Of a stretch of DNA of 64,000 nt, positions 33,051 through 42,312 are shown piece after piece. The stretch covers positions 5,704,001 to 5,768,000 of the forward strand of contig NZ_CP108100.1 of NCBI RefSeq assembly GCF_036195045.1, read 5' to 3'. The number at the start of each line of letters is the position of its first letter. The stretch's first letter is position 1. The position numbers and the translations under genes were made by a program. The notes below the pieces were generated by a model. It was not told the origin of the DNA and ran no database searches. It worked only from the letters and a program-made list of their open reading frames with translations. The DNA is from Streptomyces sp. NBC_00236. Its GTDB lineage: Bacteria > Actinomycetota > Actinomycetes > Streptomycetales > Streptomycetaceae.

Positions 33051-33599
33051 ATGGACGACAGCGGGACCCGTATTGCACGCATCGAGATGCCGGACGGCAC
33101 ACCGGTCTGGGCGCGGATCTCCGGAGCCGAGGAGCTGGACCGTCCGGAGCCCGGTGGGCTGACGTTCAAGGACACCGGATTCGGGAACCTCGGCGACCAG
33201 GTGCAGGCCCGGGTCGAGAGCCTGCACTCCGTGGTGACCAGCGTCGCGCGCTCGCTCGCCGTGCCGCTGCGTGCGGTGCGGCCGGACGAGGTCAGCGTCG
33301 AGTTCGGGATCGAACTCACCGCCAAGTCCGGCAAGGTCGTCGGACTGCTCGCGGACGGCGAGGCCAAGGGCGCGATCAAGGTCACGCTCACCTGGAACGG
33401 CGGCGGGCCACCGGTCGATCCGCCCCCACCGGCACCCGTGCCCGTACCCGCTCAGGCACCGGCCCCCGCGATGCCGCCCGCTCCGTTCGCGCCCCCGGCG
33501 CCACCGGCGCCCGTGCCCCCGTCGCCGCACGCCGGGGCAGCCCCCGGCGCACCGGCACACCCCGACGGCGCGGGCGACACCGACGGCGGCGGGGCATGA
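33051..33599 (+). CDS. Trypco1 (trypsin-co-occurring domain 1, CU044_2847-type) protein
   Basis: 182 residues. The Trypco1 domain (about 1-115) begins RIARIEMPDGTPVWARISGA and ends with the strand pair VSVEFGIELTAKSGKVVGLL and AIKVTLTWNGG. A Pro/Ala-rich flexible tail follows (VPVPAQAPAPAMPPAP region). The domain was named for its genomic link to trypsin-like proteases in MoxR-vWA conflict systems, and here it overlaps the protease gene by 4 bp. It probably binds or regulates the protease. A shorter paralogue occurs later in the island. First gene of the island. Confidence 0.88.
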   Translation: MDDSGTRIARIEMPDGTPVWARISGAEELDRPEPGGLTFKDTGFGNLGDQVQARVESLHSVVTSVARSLAVPLRAVRPDEVSVEFGIELTAKSGKVVGLLADGEAKGAIKVTLTWNGGGPPVDPPPPAPVPVPAQAPAPAMPPAPFAPPAPPAPVPPSPHAGAAPGAPAHPDGAGDTDGGGA

Positions 33600-35680
33600 C
33601 CTCGGACCCCGACGGGGGCGCAGAGGGCGGCCAGGGACAGTCGGACGCTGCTCTTCTGGGCCTCGTGGAGGACGCGACCGTACGCATCCATCGACCGGCG
33701 TCCGGGTATGCCCCTGACGGACCGGGCGGCCAGGACCCGGGAGGGGAGTTCCTGGGGAGCGGGTTCTTCATCGCTCCGAGCTGGATCCTGACGTGCGCCC
33801 ACGTGGCCATGCGGGGGGAGGGGGGCATGGTGAACGTGGTGTTCAAGGGGGACCGGTACAGCGGCGAGCTCGCCGAGGTCCCCGGCAAGGTCGTCGTCGC
33901 GATGCCCGGCACCCGGCCGCCGGGGACCGCCGCCTGGCCCGCCCCCGACCTGGCGCTCATCCAGCTCCGCCGGCCCGTCGACCACGCCTGCGTGTACGTC
34001 GCCGAGCGCTCCGGGGCCCTGCTCCACGGCAGGGACATCCGCTGCGTGGGATGGGTCAACTCGCCCGGCGGCGGCCTGAAGCTGCGCAACGGCACCTACC
34101 GGGTGAACGGTTCCTACGGTGCCGCCGACGACGTGGAGCAGGTCGTCCTCCTCGACGAGGGCTGGCTGGAGCCGGGCATGTCCGGCGGGCCCGTGATCGA
34201 CTTCGCCCGGGGCGAGGTGGTCGGGGTGGTCAAGTCGCGGCTGGACAGGCAGCAGGGCGGCACGGCCGTAGGGATCGAGCGGCTGCGCACCCTGGAGGTG
34301 CCGTCCACACCCATCGAGACCGAGACCGACGACACGTACCAGTCCGTGTTCCACGCCCACGACCGCTACCACGCGGACCGGCACAACGTCGCGGTCGCCA
34401 CCGAGCGGACCTGGACCGACGTGCAGGGCGAGCTGCCGGGACCTTCCGCCGGCGTCCTCGGCCCCCGACTGCGCGCGGATCTGCTCGGCCGGCTCGCCGA
34501 ACTCCCGCCACCGGCCAGCACCCGCAGTCTGCTCACCCTCCTCGACCGTCTGCCCGGCGTCCACTCCCGTGACCACCGGCCGGCCCCGCGCGGCTGGCGG
34601 GACGGTCTGGGGGTGCTGTACGAGACCCGCGCCCGCGACCGGCAGGCCCGCTTCGAACTGATCGTGCGCTACTGCATGGGCGTCCTCGCGACGGACCGGC
34701 CCTGCGGACAGCTCTCCGTCACGAACGCCAAGGCGCTGTGGGGGTGGGTGAAGCGCATCGCCGACGTCGAACTGTCCCGGGATCTGCGCGGGCAGCTCGA
34801 CATGGAGTGGGCGTCCATCCGGCTGCGCCTGGAACAGAACCGTCAGCAGGCCGTGCGCCCGTCCGTGAGCGAACCCGTCCTGTACGGGGACCGCGACGGA
34901 GTCGTGCTGAACGTCGACCTTCAGGGCTGGGCCCGAGACCAGTACGACTGGCGGGTCGCCGTCGACCGGCAGGCCTCGGGGGCGGAGCCCATCGACGAGG
35001 ACAGCCGCGGCGCCCCGCTCGGCACCGTTCCCGACCGGCTCGCCGCCGCGCTCGCCGAGGCCTTCCGGCGGTGCGACGAGCCGGGCAGTCCGGCGATGCT
35101 CCAGGTCGTCGTGGCGCCCGCGCTCTTCGGGCTTCCGGTCGACGACTGGGTGCTTCCGTCGGCCGGGCTGCCGCTCGGGGCCGTACGTCCGGTGGTGCTG
35201 CGCAGTTCGTACCAGGGGCCGGCCGAGGAGCGACGGGCGCGCTGGGACACCGGGCCGGTGCCGGGGATCCATGCCGAAGCGGTCGACTGCGAGGACGATC
35301 TGAGGGTACGTGTACCGGATGTGACGCGGCTGCGAACCCTGGCGCACGACACCGTTCCGGTCCTCTGCCGCTACGGCAGCCGGCCGGACTCCGACACGAC
35401 CGCCGGGGTGGTGCGGCTGATCGACGCCGGCTTCGGGGCCGTGCTGCTGCAGCGAAGGGCCGCGGAGGCCGACACGGTCTGCAGGGAGTTCCACCGTCGG
35501 GTGGCCGAGGCCGTGTCGGACGCCGGGGCCCGGGACCGGCTGCCGTGGAAGATCCATGAGCTGAGAAGAGGAGTGGGGGCGGGACGTGCGGACATGTTCT
35601 GGTCCGACGGGGTCGCCCTGCTCTGCGAGGACCCGAACCGTGCACTGCCGGATTCCGACGCGTTCCTGGAGGCGCCGTGA
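33596..35680 (+). CDS. Trypsin-like serine protease fused to VMAP-type C-terminal region
   Basis: 694 residues. The N-terminal chymotrypsin-fold protease (about 18-225) has the complete triad His69 (LTCAHV), Asp118 (APDLALIQL) and Ser196 (EPGMSGGPV). No signal peptide is present, so it acts inside the cell. After a linker, about 300-690 resembles the VMAP middle/C-terminal region of vWA-MoxR-associated proteins (LLTLLDRLPGVHSRDHRPAP, KALWGWVKRIADVELSRDLR, RLPWKIHELRRGVGAGRADM, WSDGVALLCEDPNR). In such ternary systems the VMAP protein is the adaptor and effector. It is coupled to Trypco1 upstream; MoxR follows after 127 bp. Confidence 0.85.
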   Translation: MTSDPDGGAEGGQGQSDAALLGLVEDATVRIHRPASGYAPDGPGGQDPGGEFLGSGFFIAPSWILTCAHVAMRGEGGMVNVVFKGDRYSGELAEVPGKVVVAMPGTRPPGTAAWPAPDLALIQLRRPVDHACVYVAERSGALLHGRDIRCVGWVNSPGGGLKLRNGTYRVNGSYGAADDVEQVVLLDEGWLEPGMSGGPVIDFARGEVVGVVKSRLDRQQGGTAVGIERLRTLEVPSTPIETETDDTYQSVFHAHDRYHADRHNVAVATERTWTDVQGELPGPSAGVLGPRLRADLLGRLAELPPPASTRSLLTLLDRLPGVHSRDHRPAPRGWRDGLGVLYETRARDRQARFELIVRYCMGVLATDRPCGQLSVTNAKALWGWVKRIADVELSRDLRGQLDMEWASIRLRLEQNRQQAVRPSVSEPVLYGDRDGVVLNVDLQGWARDQYDWRVAVDRQASGAEPIDEDSRGAPLGTVPDRLAAALAEAFRRCDEPGSPAMLQVVVAPALFGLPVDDWVLPSAGLPLGAVRPVVLRSSYQGPAEERRARWDTGPVPGIHAEAVDCEDDLRVRVPDVTRLRTLAHDTVPVLCRYGSRPDSDTTAGVVRLIDAGFGAVLLQRRAAEADTVCREFHRRVAEAVSDAGARDRLPWKIHELRRGVGAGRADMFWSDGVALLCEDPNRALPDSDAFLEAP

Positions 35681-35807
35681 CGCGAAGATTCCCGCCTCGC
35701 ACCCGGAGGTCAACAGGTCTGCCCCTTACGGGGGTTACTCCGGATCGATACGGTAAGGCTGGTTCGACGGCCGCCGCCAGCAGGCGAGTGACAACGAGGA
35801 ACACGCT

Positions 35808-36827
35808 ATGAGTGAACCCAGCGAGTGGCTCATCTACCGAGGCATCGGCGAACCGCACGACGAGGTGGCGCAGTTGCCGCCGCCTCCGCCCTGGCGCGAT
35901 TTCGCCGGTGCGTCCGGCGGAGCGGACGGGGCCGAGTCGGCCGACCGCCGCCTCGGCATTCCCGGACGCATCGCCGATGAGCACCGGCCCGGGGCCGAGG
36001 AACTCGAAATGATCAACGCCGCCCTGTACTTGCGGCGTCCGCTGCTGGTCACCGGCGACCCGGGCGCGGGGAAGAGCACGCTGGCCCACTCCGTCGCGCG
36101 GGAGCTGGAGTTCGGCAAGGTGCTGCGCTGGCCGGTCGTCAGCCGCACCACACTCCTGGACGGCCTCTACCACTACGACGCCATCGCCCGGCTGCAGGAT
36201 GTGCAGATCGCCTCGCACGCCTCCGCCGGCGGCGGGACCGGCGCCGACTCGGCCCAGAGCGTGGGCAGTTACATCCGTCTGGGCCCACTGGGCACCGCGC
36301 TGCTGCCCTCGGACCGGCCGCGGGTGCTGCTCATCGACGAGCTCGACAAGAGCGACATCGACCTGCCGAACGACCTGCTCAACGTGCTGGAGGAGGGCGA
36401 GTTCGCCATCCCCGAGCTGGAACGGATCGCGGACCGGCTGCCCGACGGCGAGGCGGACGTGCTCGACCACGACGGCAACAAGGTGCGGATCAAGGGCGGC
36501 CGGGTGCAGTGCCGGGCCTTCCCGTTCGTGGTGCTCACCAGCAACGGGGAGCGGGACTTCCCCGCCCCGCTGATGCGCCGCTGTATTCACCTGGAGCTGG
36601 GGCGCCCCGATCACAAGCGGCTGGCCGCGTTCGTCAAGGCGCACCTGGGCGAGGAGGCCGCCCGGTCCAGCGAGGACCTCATCACGCTCTTCCTGGAGCG
36701 CTCACGCAGCGAACTCCTGGCCACCGACCAGTTGCTGAACGCGATCTACCTGACCCAGGCGGCGGCCCCGACCGGTCGCGACCGGCTCGCCGACCTGCTC
36801 ATCCAGCGACTCGACCGGCCGAGGTGA
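35808..36827 (+). CDS. MoxR-type AAA+ ATPase of the first conflict unit
   Basis: 339 residues. Walker A is GDPGAGKST (about 83-91), Walker B is LLIDELDKSD (about 174-183) and sensor 1 is VVLTSNGERDFP. An arginine-finger region PLMRRCIHLELGRPDHKRL follows, with a C-terminal lid. An N-terminal extension of 60 residues is proline-rich. MoxR ATPases act as chaperone-like machines with vWA partners. The partner follows 7 bp downstream and the presumed client, the protease-VMAP protein, lies upstream. Confidence 0.92.
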   Translation: MSEPSEWLIYRGIGEPHDEVAQLPPPPPWRDFAGASGGADGAESADRRLGIPGRIADEHRPGAEELEMINAALYLRRPLLVTGDPGAGKSTLAHSVARELEFGKVLRWPVVSRTTLLDGLYHYDAIARLQDVQIASHASAGGGTGADSAQSVGSYIRLGPLGTALLPSDRPRVLLIDELDKSDIDLPNDLLNVLEEGEFAIPELERIADRLPDGEADVLDHDGNKVRIKGGRVQCRAFPFVVLTSNGERDFPAPLMRRCIHLELGRPDHKRLAAFVKAHLGEEAARSSEDLITLFLERSRSELLATDQLLNAIYLTQAAAPTGRDRLADLLIQRLDRPR

Positions 36828-36834
36828 CGCGCTG

Positions 36835-39800
36835 ATGCGTGCGGCGGACGGGACGCCCGGGGCCCCAGCGGGCCGGGAGCCGGACGGGGCACCCGACCCG
36901 GACGGCCCGGCGCCCGGTGTGGGCGTGAGCGGGTCGGCGCCCGGGGCGGGCCCGGACGGGTCGGCTTCCGGGGCGGGTTCGGACGGGTCGGCGCCCGGGG
37001 CGGGCGTGAGCGGCGTGGCACTCGGGGAGGGCCCGGACGGTGCGGCATCCGGAGCAGCCCCGGACGGAGCAGCCCCGGACGGAGCGACCTCGGACGGGTC
37101 GGCGCCCGGTGAGGGGCAGTTGGCGACGCTGGTCGCGCGGCTGCGTGGAGCCGGGCTCGACCCCGACGTGGAGCAGTTGTGCGACGCGCTCTGGCTGGCC
37201 CGGTGGACCCGCAGCACCGATGAGCCCGCGACGGACCGGGAAAGGTCCGAGGGGCAGGGCGGGGTGCCGTCGGCGCCGTTCCCCGATGAGCGCGGGGCCC
37301 CCACCCGTACCGCGACGGGCCCTCCGCCGGAGAGCGACGCCCCCGACGTGGACGAGGAGGCCCCGCCCGAGGGGCCGCGCGGGCCGAGGGGCGACGGGAA
37401 GATCTCCCTGTACCCCCTCCCGGGCCGGGCGCACGCGCCCCGCGACGACGACCACGGATCCGGCCGGCGGCCTCCGGCGGGCGCCCCCGGCACCGCGCTC
37501 ACCTTCGGCGTGCCCGCCGCCCCCGTGCTGCCCGCCCCCCTCGAACTCACCCGCGCCCTGCGCCCGTTACAGCGCTACCACCCGGCCTCCGCACCGCTGC
37601 GGCGCGCCCTGGACGAGACGGCGACCGCCGAACGCAGCGCCCGGGCAGGCGGCATGATCATGCCGGTGTTCCGTGGCATCCGCCGGGGCGACGCCATCCT
37701 CCAGTGCGTCATGGACGCTTCCTCCTCCATGCTGGTGTGGGACCGGATGTTCCATGAACTCCAGCGCATCTTCGCCCAGTTGGGCGCTTTCCGGGATGTC
37801 CAGGTGCGTTATCTGCACCAGGGTCCCGACGGCGGATGCGCGGTCAGCCGCAGCTCCGACCCGGGCGCGGGGCCCCTGCACTCCGCGGACCGGCTCAGCG
37901 ATCCGACCGGGCGCCGGGTCACCGTCGTGATCAGCGACTGCGCCGGACCGCTCTGGCACAGCGGGCGCGCCCACCGGCTGCTGCACCAACTGGCCTGCCA
38001 GTCCCCGGTCGCGGTCCTGCAACCGCTGCCGCAGCGCATGTGGAGCCGGACCAGGCTGCCCGTCACCTTCGGCTCCCTGTCGCGGGGCGACGGCCCGGCC
38101 GGAGCGGCGCAGCTGAAGGTCGCCGAGGACGCCGGGGCCGGCCCCGCCGTGCACCCCGGGGCCCTGGCCGTCCCCGTCCTCCCGCCGACGGCGGACGCGC
38201 TCGGGGCCTGGGCCCGGCTGCTCTCCGGGACCGGTGCGGCCCGGATCGCCGGTGCGGTCGGCTGGGTGCGGGCCGACCAGCCCGCGGCGGCGGCCCAGCG
38301 GCCCGGCGGATCGCTCTCCTCGCTCCAGCTCGTCAGCCGCTTCCGTTCGGTGGCCTCACCGGCCGCCGGCCAGCTGGCCGTCCATCTGGCGGCTGCTCCC
38401 CTCTACCTCCCGGTGATGCAGCTCGTGCAGCGCACGATGCTGCCCCACTCGGGACCGTCCGAGCTGGCGGAGGTGCTGCTCAGCGGACTGCTCACCCGCG
38501 CCGACGGCGGTGGCGGCCGCGGGCAGTGGTACGCGTTCGAGCCCGGCGTCCAGGACGCACTTCTCGGGCCGCTCGGCCGTGACGAGGCCCTGCTCGTGCT
38601 GAAGCACTGTTCGCAGTACATCGAGCAGCGGTTCGGCAAGGGCGGCCCGAACTTCCCTGCCCTGGCCTTCGCCCAGCTCGGGGACGGCACGCTGCGCGGT
38701 GCACGGCCCGGCGCCCCCACCCGGACCCGGCCCGGTGACGGGGCACGGGGCACCGTGGAGAGCGACGAGAGCGGTGGCGGTGAGCCGGACGGGGTCGAGG
38801 GCGAGGAGGACGAGCCGGGCGACGGCCGGGGCGTTCCGCACGCGTTCGCCGAGGTCGCGGCCCGCGTGCTGGAGCGCTTCATGCCCGTACCGCCCGGGTT
38901 CGTGATCCAGGAGCCCGCCGACGGGACTGACCTCCCGGAAGCCGGCACGAGCCCCGCCGTGGAACAGGCCCGCGAGCTGGTACGGCAGTTCGAGGCGGAC
39001 AAGATGGTGCAGCGCCTGATCGATGCCGTGCAACTGCTGAGAGGAGCCGCCGGGAATGTCCCGCAGTCACCCGCGGGCCCGGAGCTCCGGGCCGAGTACG
39101 CGCGGTGCGTGCTGAGGCTCTGGGAGGTGCGGGGCGGCGAGGAACTCCTCGGCGAGGCCAGAAGGGCAGCCGAACGGGCCGTGGCCCACCCCGGCGCCGT
39201 ACGCGAACGCGCGGTGCTGGCCCAGGTGCTGCACGCGGCGGCGGACGACGCGCGGCGGCGCGGGGACCGGCGCGGCGCCCTGGACCTCCTGCGGCGCGCC
39301 GAGCGCGAGTACATCCTCGCCTGTGCGGCCCCCGGAATGGAGCCCGCCGAAGCCCTCCGGCTCACCCTGGAGCGGGTGCGGGCCCTGGAGGCGCAGTGGC
39401 GGCTCGACGGTGACAGCGCCCTGCTCCAGAGCGCCTGCGGGATGCTGGAGGCCTTCGCCGACTCCTGGCCCGACCAGGAGAACCGCCCGTCCGCACTGCC
39501 GCTGCAGCACGGCAGGACGCTGCTGAAACTGGCCGGTGCCACCGAGGACCCGGAGCAGTCCCGGGAGTACGCACGGCAGTCCGCCCGCTCGCTCCGCACG
39601 GCGTTCGCCCAGGGCGGCGGACACACCACGGGTACCGAGAACCGCATCGTGCTGGATCTGGTGGACGCCCTGCTCGCCTCGGGCGAGGAGCCGGACGAGG
39701 CCGCGCTCCTGACCGGCCAGGCGCTGGAGACCGTACGCGAAGGGCGGCAGCGCGCCCAGTTGCAGACCAGGGCGGGAAGGGTCCGGGCGGCCCGCTACGA

Positions 39801-40494
39801 GCACACCGGCGACCCGGCCGAACTCGTCGCCGCCGCCGACTGGTTCGCCCGCGCCGCCCGCGGCACCCCGCGCGACTCGCGGGCCCACACCGACCTGCTC
39901 GCCGAGTGGGGGGCCACGCTGCTGCGACGCGCCGAGCTGCCGGACGGCGGTGCGTACGTGGGCGCGGCCGTGCGGGTGCTGCGCGACTGCCGGTCCGAGA
40001 CGCCCGCGGGCGGCGCGCACCAGTCCGAGCGGCTGCTCATGCTCGGCCGGGCCCTGATGCTGCGGCACCGGGCCGCCGCGGACCGGGTCGACCTGCGGGA
40101 GGCCGAGCATCTGCTCAGGCTGGCGGCGCAGGAGGCGGCGGCTCCGCTGACGGCGGCCCGTTGCTGGCTGGAGCTGGGCCGGGCCTGCCTGGAGGCCGCC
40201 GACGTACTGGACCGTCCGGCCCGGCGGGACGACGCCGCCGAGGCCTTCCGGTCGGCCGCCGAGTCCGCAGCGGAGGCGGAAGCGGAGCAGATGAGTCCAC
40301 AACAGCTTCAAGAGGCTGTGGAGTTGGGTGCTACAGCCAACCACTGGCGGGGTAAGACCTATGAGAGTGCGGGACGCCCCCGGGCCGCGCGGGACGCGTA
40401 CCGGGCGGCCCGTCAGGAGTGGCGGAAGCTGCCGGACGGCGGCGGCGCGGCGGGGGAGTCGACCGCCGGGCGGCTGGCCGAACTGGAGCGCTGA
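36835..40494 (+). CDS. SAV_2336-like vWA protein with TPR-like C-terminus
   Basis: 1219 residues. An N-terminal tail of Gly/Ala/Pro/Asp/Ser repeats (about 1-95) is followed by a short helical SAV_2336-type segment (LVARLRGAGLDPDVEQLCDA, then LWLARW). A vWA domain has the MIDAS DASSS at 294-298 (D-x-S-x-S intact) followed by VTVVISDCAGPLW. About 740-1219 is an Ala/Arg/Leu-rich helical array of TPR-like units. It is the vWA component for the MoxR ATPase 7 bp upstream. One leucine is encoded by TTA at 37567-37569, so translation may depend on the bldA tRNA. No homology to the second vWA protein of the island is obvious outside the vWA core. Confidence 0.85.
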   Translation: MRAADGTPGAPAGREPDGAPDPDGPAPGVGVSGSAPGAGPDGSASGAGSDGSAPGAGVSGVALGEGPDGAASGAAPDGAAPDGATSDGSAPGEGQLATLVARLRGAGLDPDVEQLCDALWLARWTRSTDEPATDRERSEGQGGVPSAPFPDERGAPTRTATGPPPESDAPDVDEEAPPEGPRGPRGDGKISLYPLPGRAHAPRDDDHGSGRRPPAGAPGTALTFGVPAAPVLPAPLELTRALRPLQRYHPASAPLRRALDETATAERSARAGGMIMPVFRGIRRGDAILQCVMDASSSMLVWDRMFHELQRIFAQLGAFRDVQVRYLHQGPDGGCAVSRSSDPGAGPLHSADRLSDPTGRRVTVVISDCAGPLWHSGRAHRLLHQLACQSPVAVLQPLPQRMWSRTRLPVTFGSLSRGDGPAGAAQLKVAEDAGAGPAVHPGALAVPVLPPTADALGAWARLLSGTGAARIAGAVGWVRADQPAAAAQRPGGSLSSLQLVSRFRSVASPAAGQLAVHLAAAPLYLPVMQLVQRTMLPHSGPSELAEVLLSGLLTRADGGGGRGQWYAFEPGVQDALLGPLGRDEALLVLKHCSQYIEQRFGKGGPNFPALAFAQLGDGTLRGARPGAPTRTRPGDGARGTVESDESGGGEPDGVEGEEDEPGDGRGVPHAFAEVAARVLERFMPVPPGFVIQEPADGTDLPEAGTSPAVEQARELVRQFEADKMVQRLIDAVQLLRGAAGNVPQSPAGPELRAEYARCVLRLWEVRGGEELLGEARRAAERAVAHPGAVRERAVLAQVLHAAADDARRRGDRRGALDLLRRAEREYILACAAPGMEPAEALRLTLERVRALEAQWRLDGDSALLQSACGMLEAFADSWPDQENRPSALPLQHGRTLLKLAGATEDPEQSREYARQSARSLRTAFAQGGGHTTGTENRIVLDLVDALLASGEEPDEAALLTGQALETVREGRQRAQLQTRAGRVRAARYEHTGDPAELVAAADWFARAARGTPRDSRAHTDLLAEWGATLLRRAELPDGGAYVGAAVRVLRDCRSETPAGGAHQSERLLMLGRALMLRHRAAADRVDLREAEHLLRLAAQEAAAPLTAARCWLELGRACLEAADVLDRPARRDDAAEAFRSAAESAAEAEAEQMSPQQLQEAVELGATANHWRGKTYESAGRPRAARDAYRAARQEWRKLPDGGGAAGESTAGRLAELER

Positions 40495-40613
40495 GTGCTC
40501 AACGACGAGCGCGGGGCGTTGCGTGACCGGTGACGCCCGGTGTGATCCACACGAAGGGCCCGAGGCGGGTCAGGGACGCGGGACCGGCGGTGTGCGCTCA
40601 ACGGCGAGCGCGG
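40495..40613 (+). repeat. Direct repeat pair flanking the inter-operon gap
   Basis: GTGCTCAACGACGAGCGCGG directly after the vWA stop codon recurs as GCGCTCAACGGCGAGCGCGG 99 bp later (18 of 20 bases). The second copy ends 36 bp before the RiPP precursor gene, so it may be a regulatory site or a duplication scar. Confidence 0.55.
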
Positions 40614-40649
40614 CGCGGCGGTCCCGGTGCTGCACTACGGGGAGGCGTG

Positions 40650-40841
40650 ATGAGCGAGTCGACACGTAAGGACGGGACGGGGGCGACCGGTGCCGCCGGC
40701 GAGCTTCCGGATCTGCTGGGCCTCGATCTGGAGTCCCTGCGGACCATGGACCACCCCGTGCTGTCCGAGGTGGTCGCGGATCTGCGAGGCCGCGTCGAAC
40801 AGCCGCGGGAGATGCTCTGGGGATTCAACAACGCCTTCTGA
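40650..40841 (+). CDS. fxsA: FxSxx-COOH-type RiPP precursor peptide, FNNAF variant
   Basis: 63 residues with a strong ribosome-binding site (GGGGAGG, four bases before ATG). The leader-like part (LPDLLGLDLESLRTMDHPVL, then SEVVADLRGRV) matches the FxsA family. The C-terminus ends MLWGFNNAF. The family consensus places Phe-x-Ser-x-x at the carboxyl end; here it is Phe59-Asn-Asn61-Ala-Phe63, so the crosslinked residue would be Asn instead of Ser. The adjacent radical SAM enzyme would join the Phe ring to the beta-carbon of residue 61, giving a three-residue cyclophane. Trp57 is a second candidate aromatic. Confidence 0.88.
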   Translation: MSESTRKDGTGATGAAGELPDLLGLDLESLRTMDHPVLSEVVADLRGRVEQPREMLWGFNNAF

Positions 40842-41067
40842 GGCGGGGCGCCGCCCCGCAGTCACGCGGTCCGGGGCGCCGACGACCACGACTTCACCGC
40901 CCGGGACCGACCGGCCCTCGCCGTCCGGCGCGGGGATCGTCCGGCCCTTGTCGTACGACGCGGGGGCCGACCGGTGCCCGCCTCACGGCGCGGGGGCCGA
41001 CCGGCCCGGGCAGCCGCTTCCGGTTCCGGGCTCCGTCCCGGCAGACGTACAGCACGGGGGTGCCCGA

Positions 41068-42312
41068 GTGGCTCGACCGACGACGCCGCGGCGCGCGAAG
41101 GGGGCGGCGCGCCCGGACCCGGCACCGGTGCCGGTCCCCTCGGACGCGGCCCCCGTGCCCTTCGGGCAGTTCATCGTGAAGGTGCACGGCCGCTGCAACC
41201 TCGCGTGCCGCTACTGCTACCTCTACGAGGGCCCCGACGCGACCTGGCGGACCCGCCCCGCCGCCGCCCCGCCCGCCGTCCTCGACCGCACCGCGGACCG
41301 GATCGCCGAACACGCGGCCACCCACCGGCTCCGCCATGTCGCTCTCGTCCTGCACGGCGGCGAACCCCTCCTCGCAGGCCCCGACCGGCTGGCCGCCCTC
41401 GCCGACCGGCTGCGTGAGCGCGTGCCCGGCCACTGCACCGTCCACGCCACCGTGCAGACCAACGCCACCCTGCTCACCGACGCCGGCGTCACCACCCTCG
41501 CCCGGCACGGCATACGCATCGGCATCAGCCTGGACGGCGGCCTGGCCGCACACAACACCCTGCGCACCGACCACGCGGGCCGACCCTCCTGGCCCGCGGC
41601 CTCGCGCGGCGCCCGGCTGCTCGCCGACCGCCACCCGGAGGCGTACGCGGGCATCCTCACCGTCGTCGACCCGCGCACCGACCCCCTGGAGATGTACGAG
41701 TCACTGCTCGCCCTGCGTCCGCCGGCCCTGGACCTCCTGCTGCCGCACGGCAACTGGACCAGTCCGCCGCCCGGCCTGGCGGACCGGGCCGGTCCGCCCA
41801 CCGGACCACGACCGGGCCGCGCCACCCCGTACGGCGACTGGCTGTGCACCGTCTTCGACCGCTGGTGGCCGGCCGCCCGCCGGGAGACCCGGATCAGGCT
41901 CTTCGAGGAGTGCATCGCCCTGCTCCTCGGGCTGCCCGCCGCCACCGAGTCCCTCGGGCTCGACCCCGTCAACGCGGTCGTGATCGAGACGGACGGATCG
42001 ATCGAACAGGTCGACTCCCTCAAGTCCGCCTACGACACCGCGGCCGCCACCGGACTCGACGTCTTCCGCCACACCTTCGACGACGCCCTGCGCCACCCGG
42101 GCGTCGCCGCACGCCAGGCAGGGGCCGGCGCACTCGCCGCGGTCTGCCGCGCCTGCCCGCTGCTGAACGTCTGCGGCGGCGGCCACTACGCCCACCGCTA
42201 CCGCGCAGAGAACGGCTTCGTCAATCCGTCCGTCTACTGCGCCGACCTCGACCGGCTGGTCCGCCACGTCGCGGACCGGCTCGCCGACGCAACCGCAGGA
42301 GACCCCCCATGA
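41068..42312 (+). CDS. fxsB: Radical SAM/SPASM cyclophane synthase (FxsB type)
   Basis: 414 residues from a GTG with GGGGG upstream; the start is uncertain because the 226-bp GC-rich gap before it is open in the same frame. The SAM [4Fe-4S] site is CNLACRYC (Cys43, 47, 50) in VKVHGRCNLACRYCYLYEG. LVLHGGEPLL and TVQTNATLL are conserved TIM-barrel motifs. The C-terminal SPASM cluster site includes CRACPLLNVCGGGHYAHRY and the final NPSVYC. The family forms C-C bonds in precursor peptides ending FxSxx. The stop overlaps the next gene (ATGA). Confidence 0.92.
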   Translation: MARPTTPRRAKGAARPDPAPVPVPSDAAPVPFGQFIVKVHGRCNLACRYCYLYEGPDATWRTRPAAAPPAVLDRTADRIAEHAATHRLRHVALVLHGGEPLLAGPDRLAALADRLRERVPGHCTVHATVQTNATLLTDAGVTTLARHGIRIGISLDGGLAAHNTLRTDHAGRPSWPAASRGARLLADRHPEAYAGILTVVDPRTDPLEMYESLLALRPPALDLLLPHGNWTSPPPGLADRAGPPTGPRPGRATPYGDWLCTVFDRWWPAARRETRIRLFEECIALLLGLPAATESLGLDPVNAVVIETDGSIEQVDSLKSAYDTAAATGLDVFRHTFDDALRHPGVAARQAGAGALAAVCRACPLLNVCGGGHYAHRYRAENGFVNPSVYCADLDRLVRHVADRLADATAGDPP

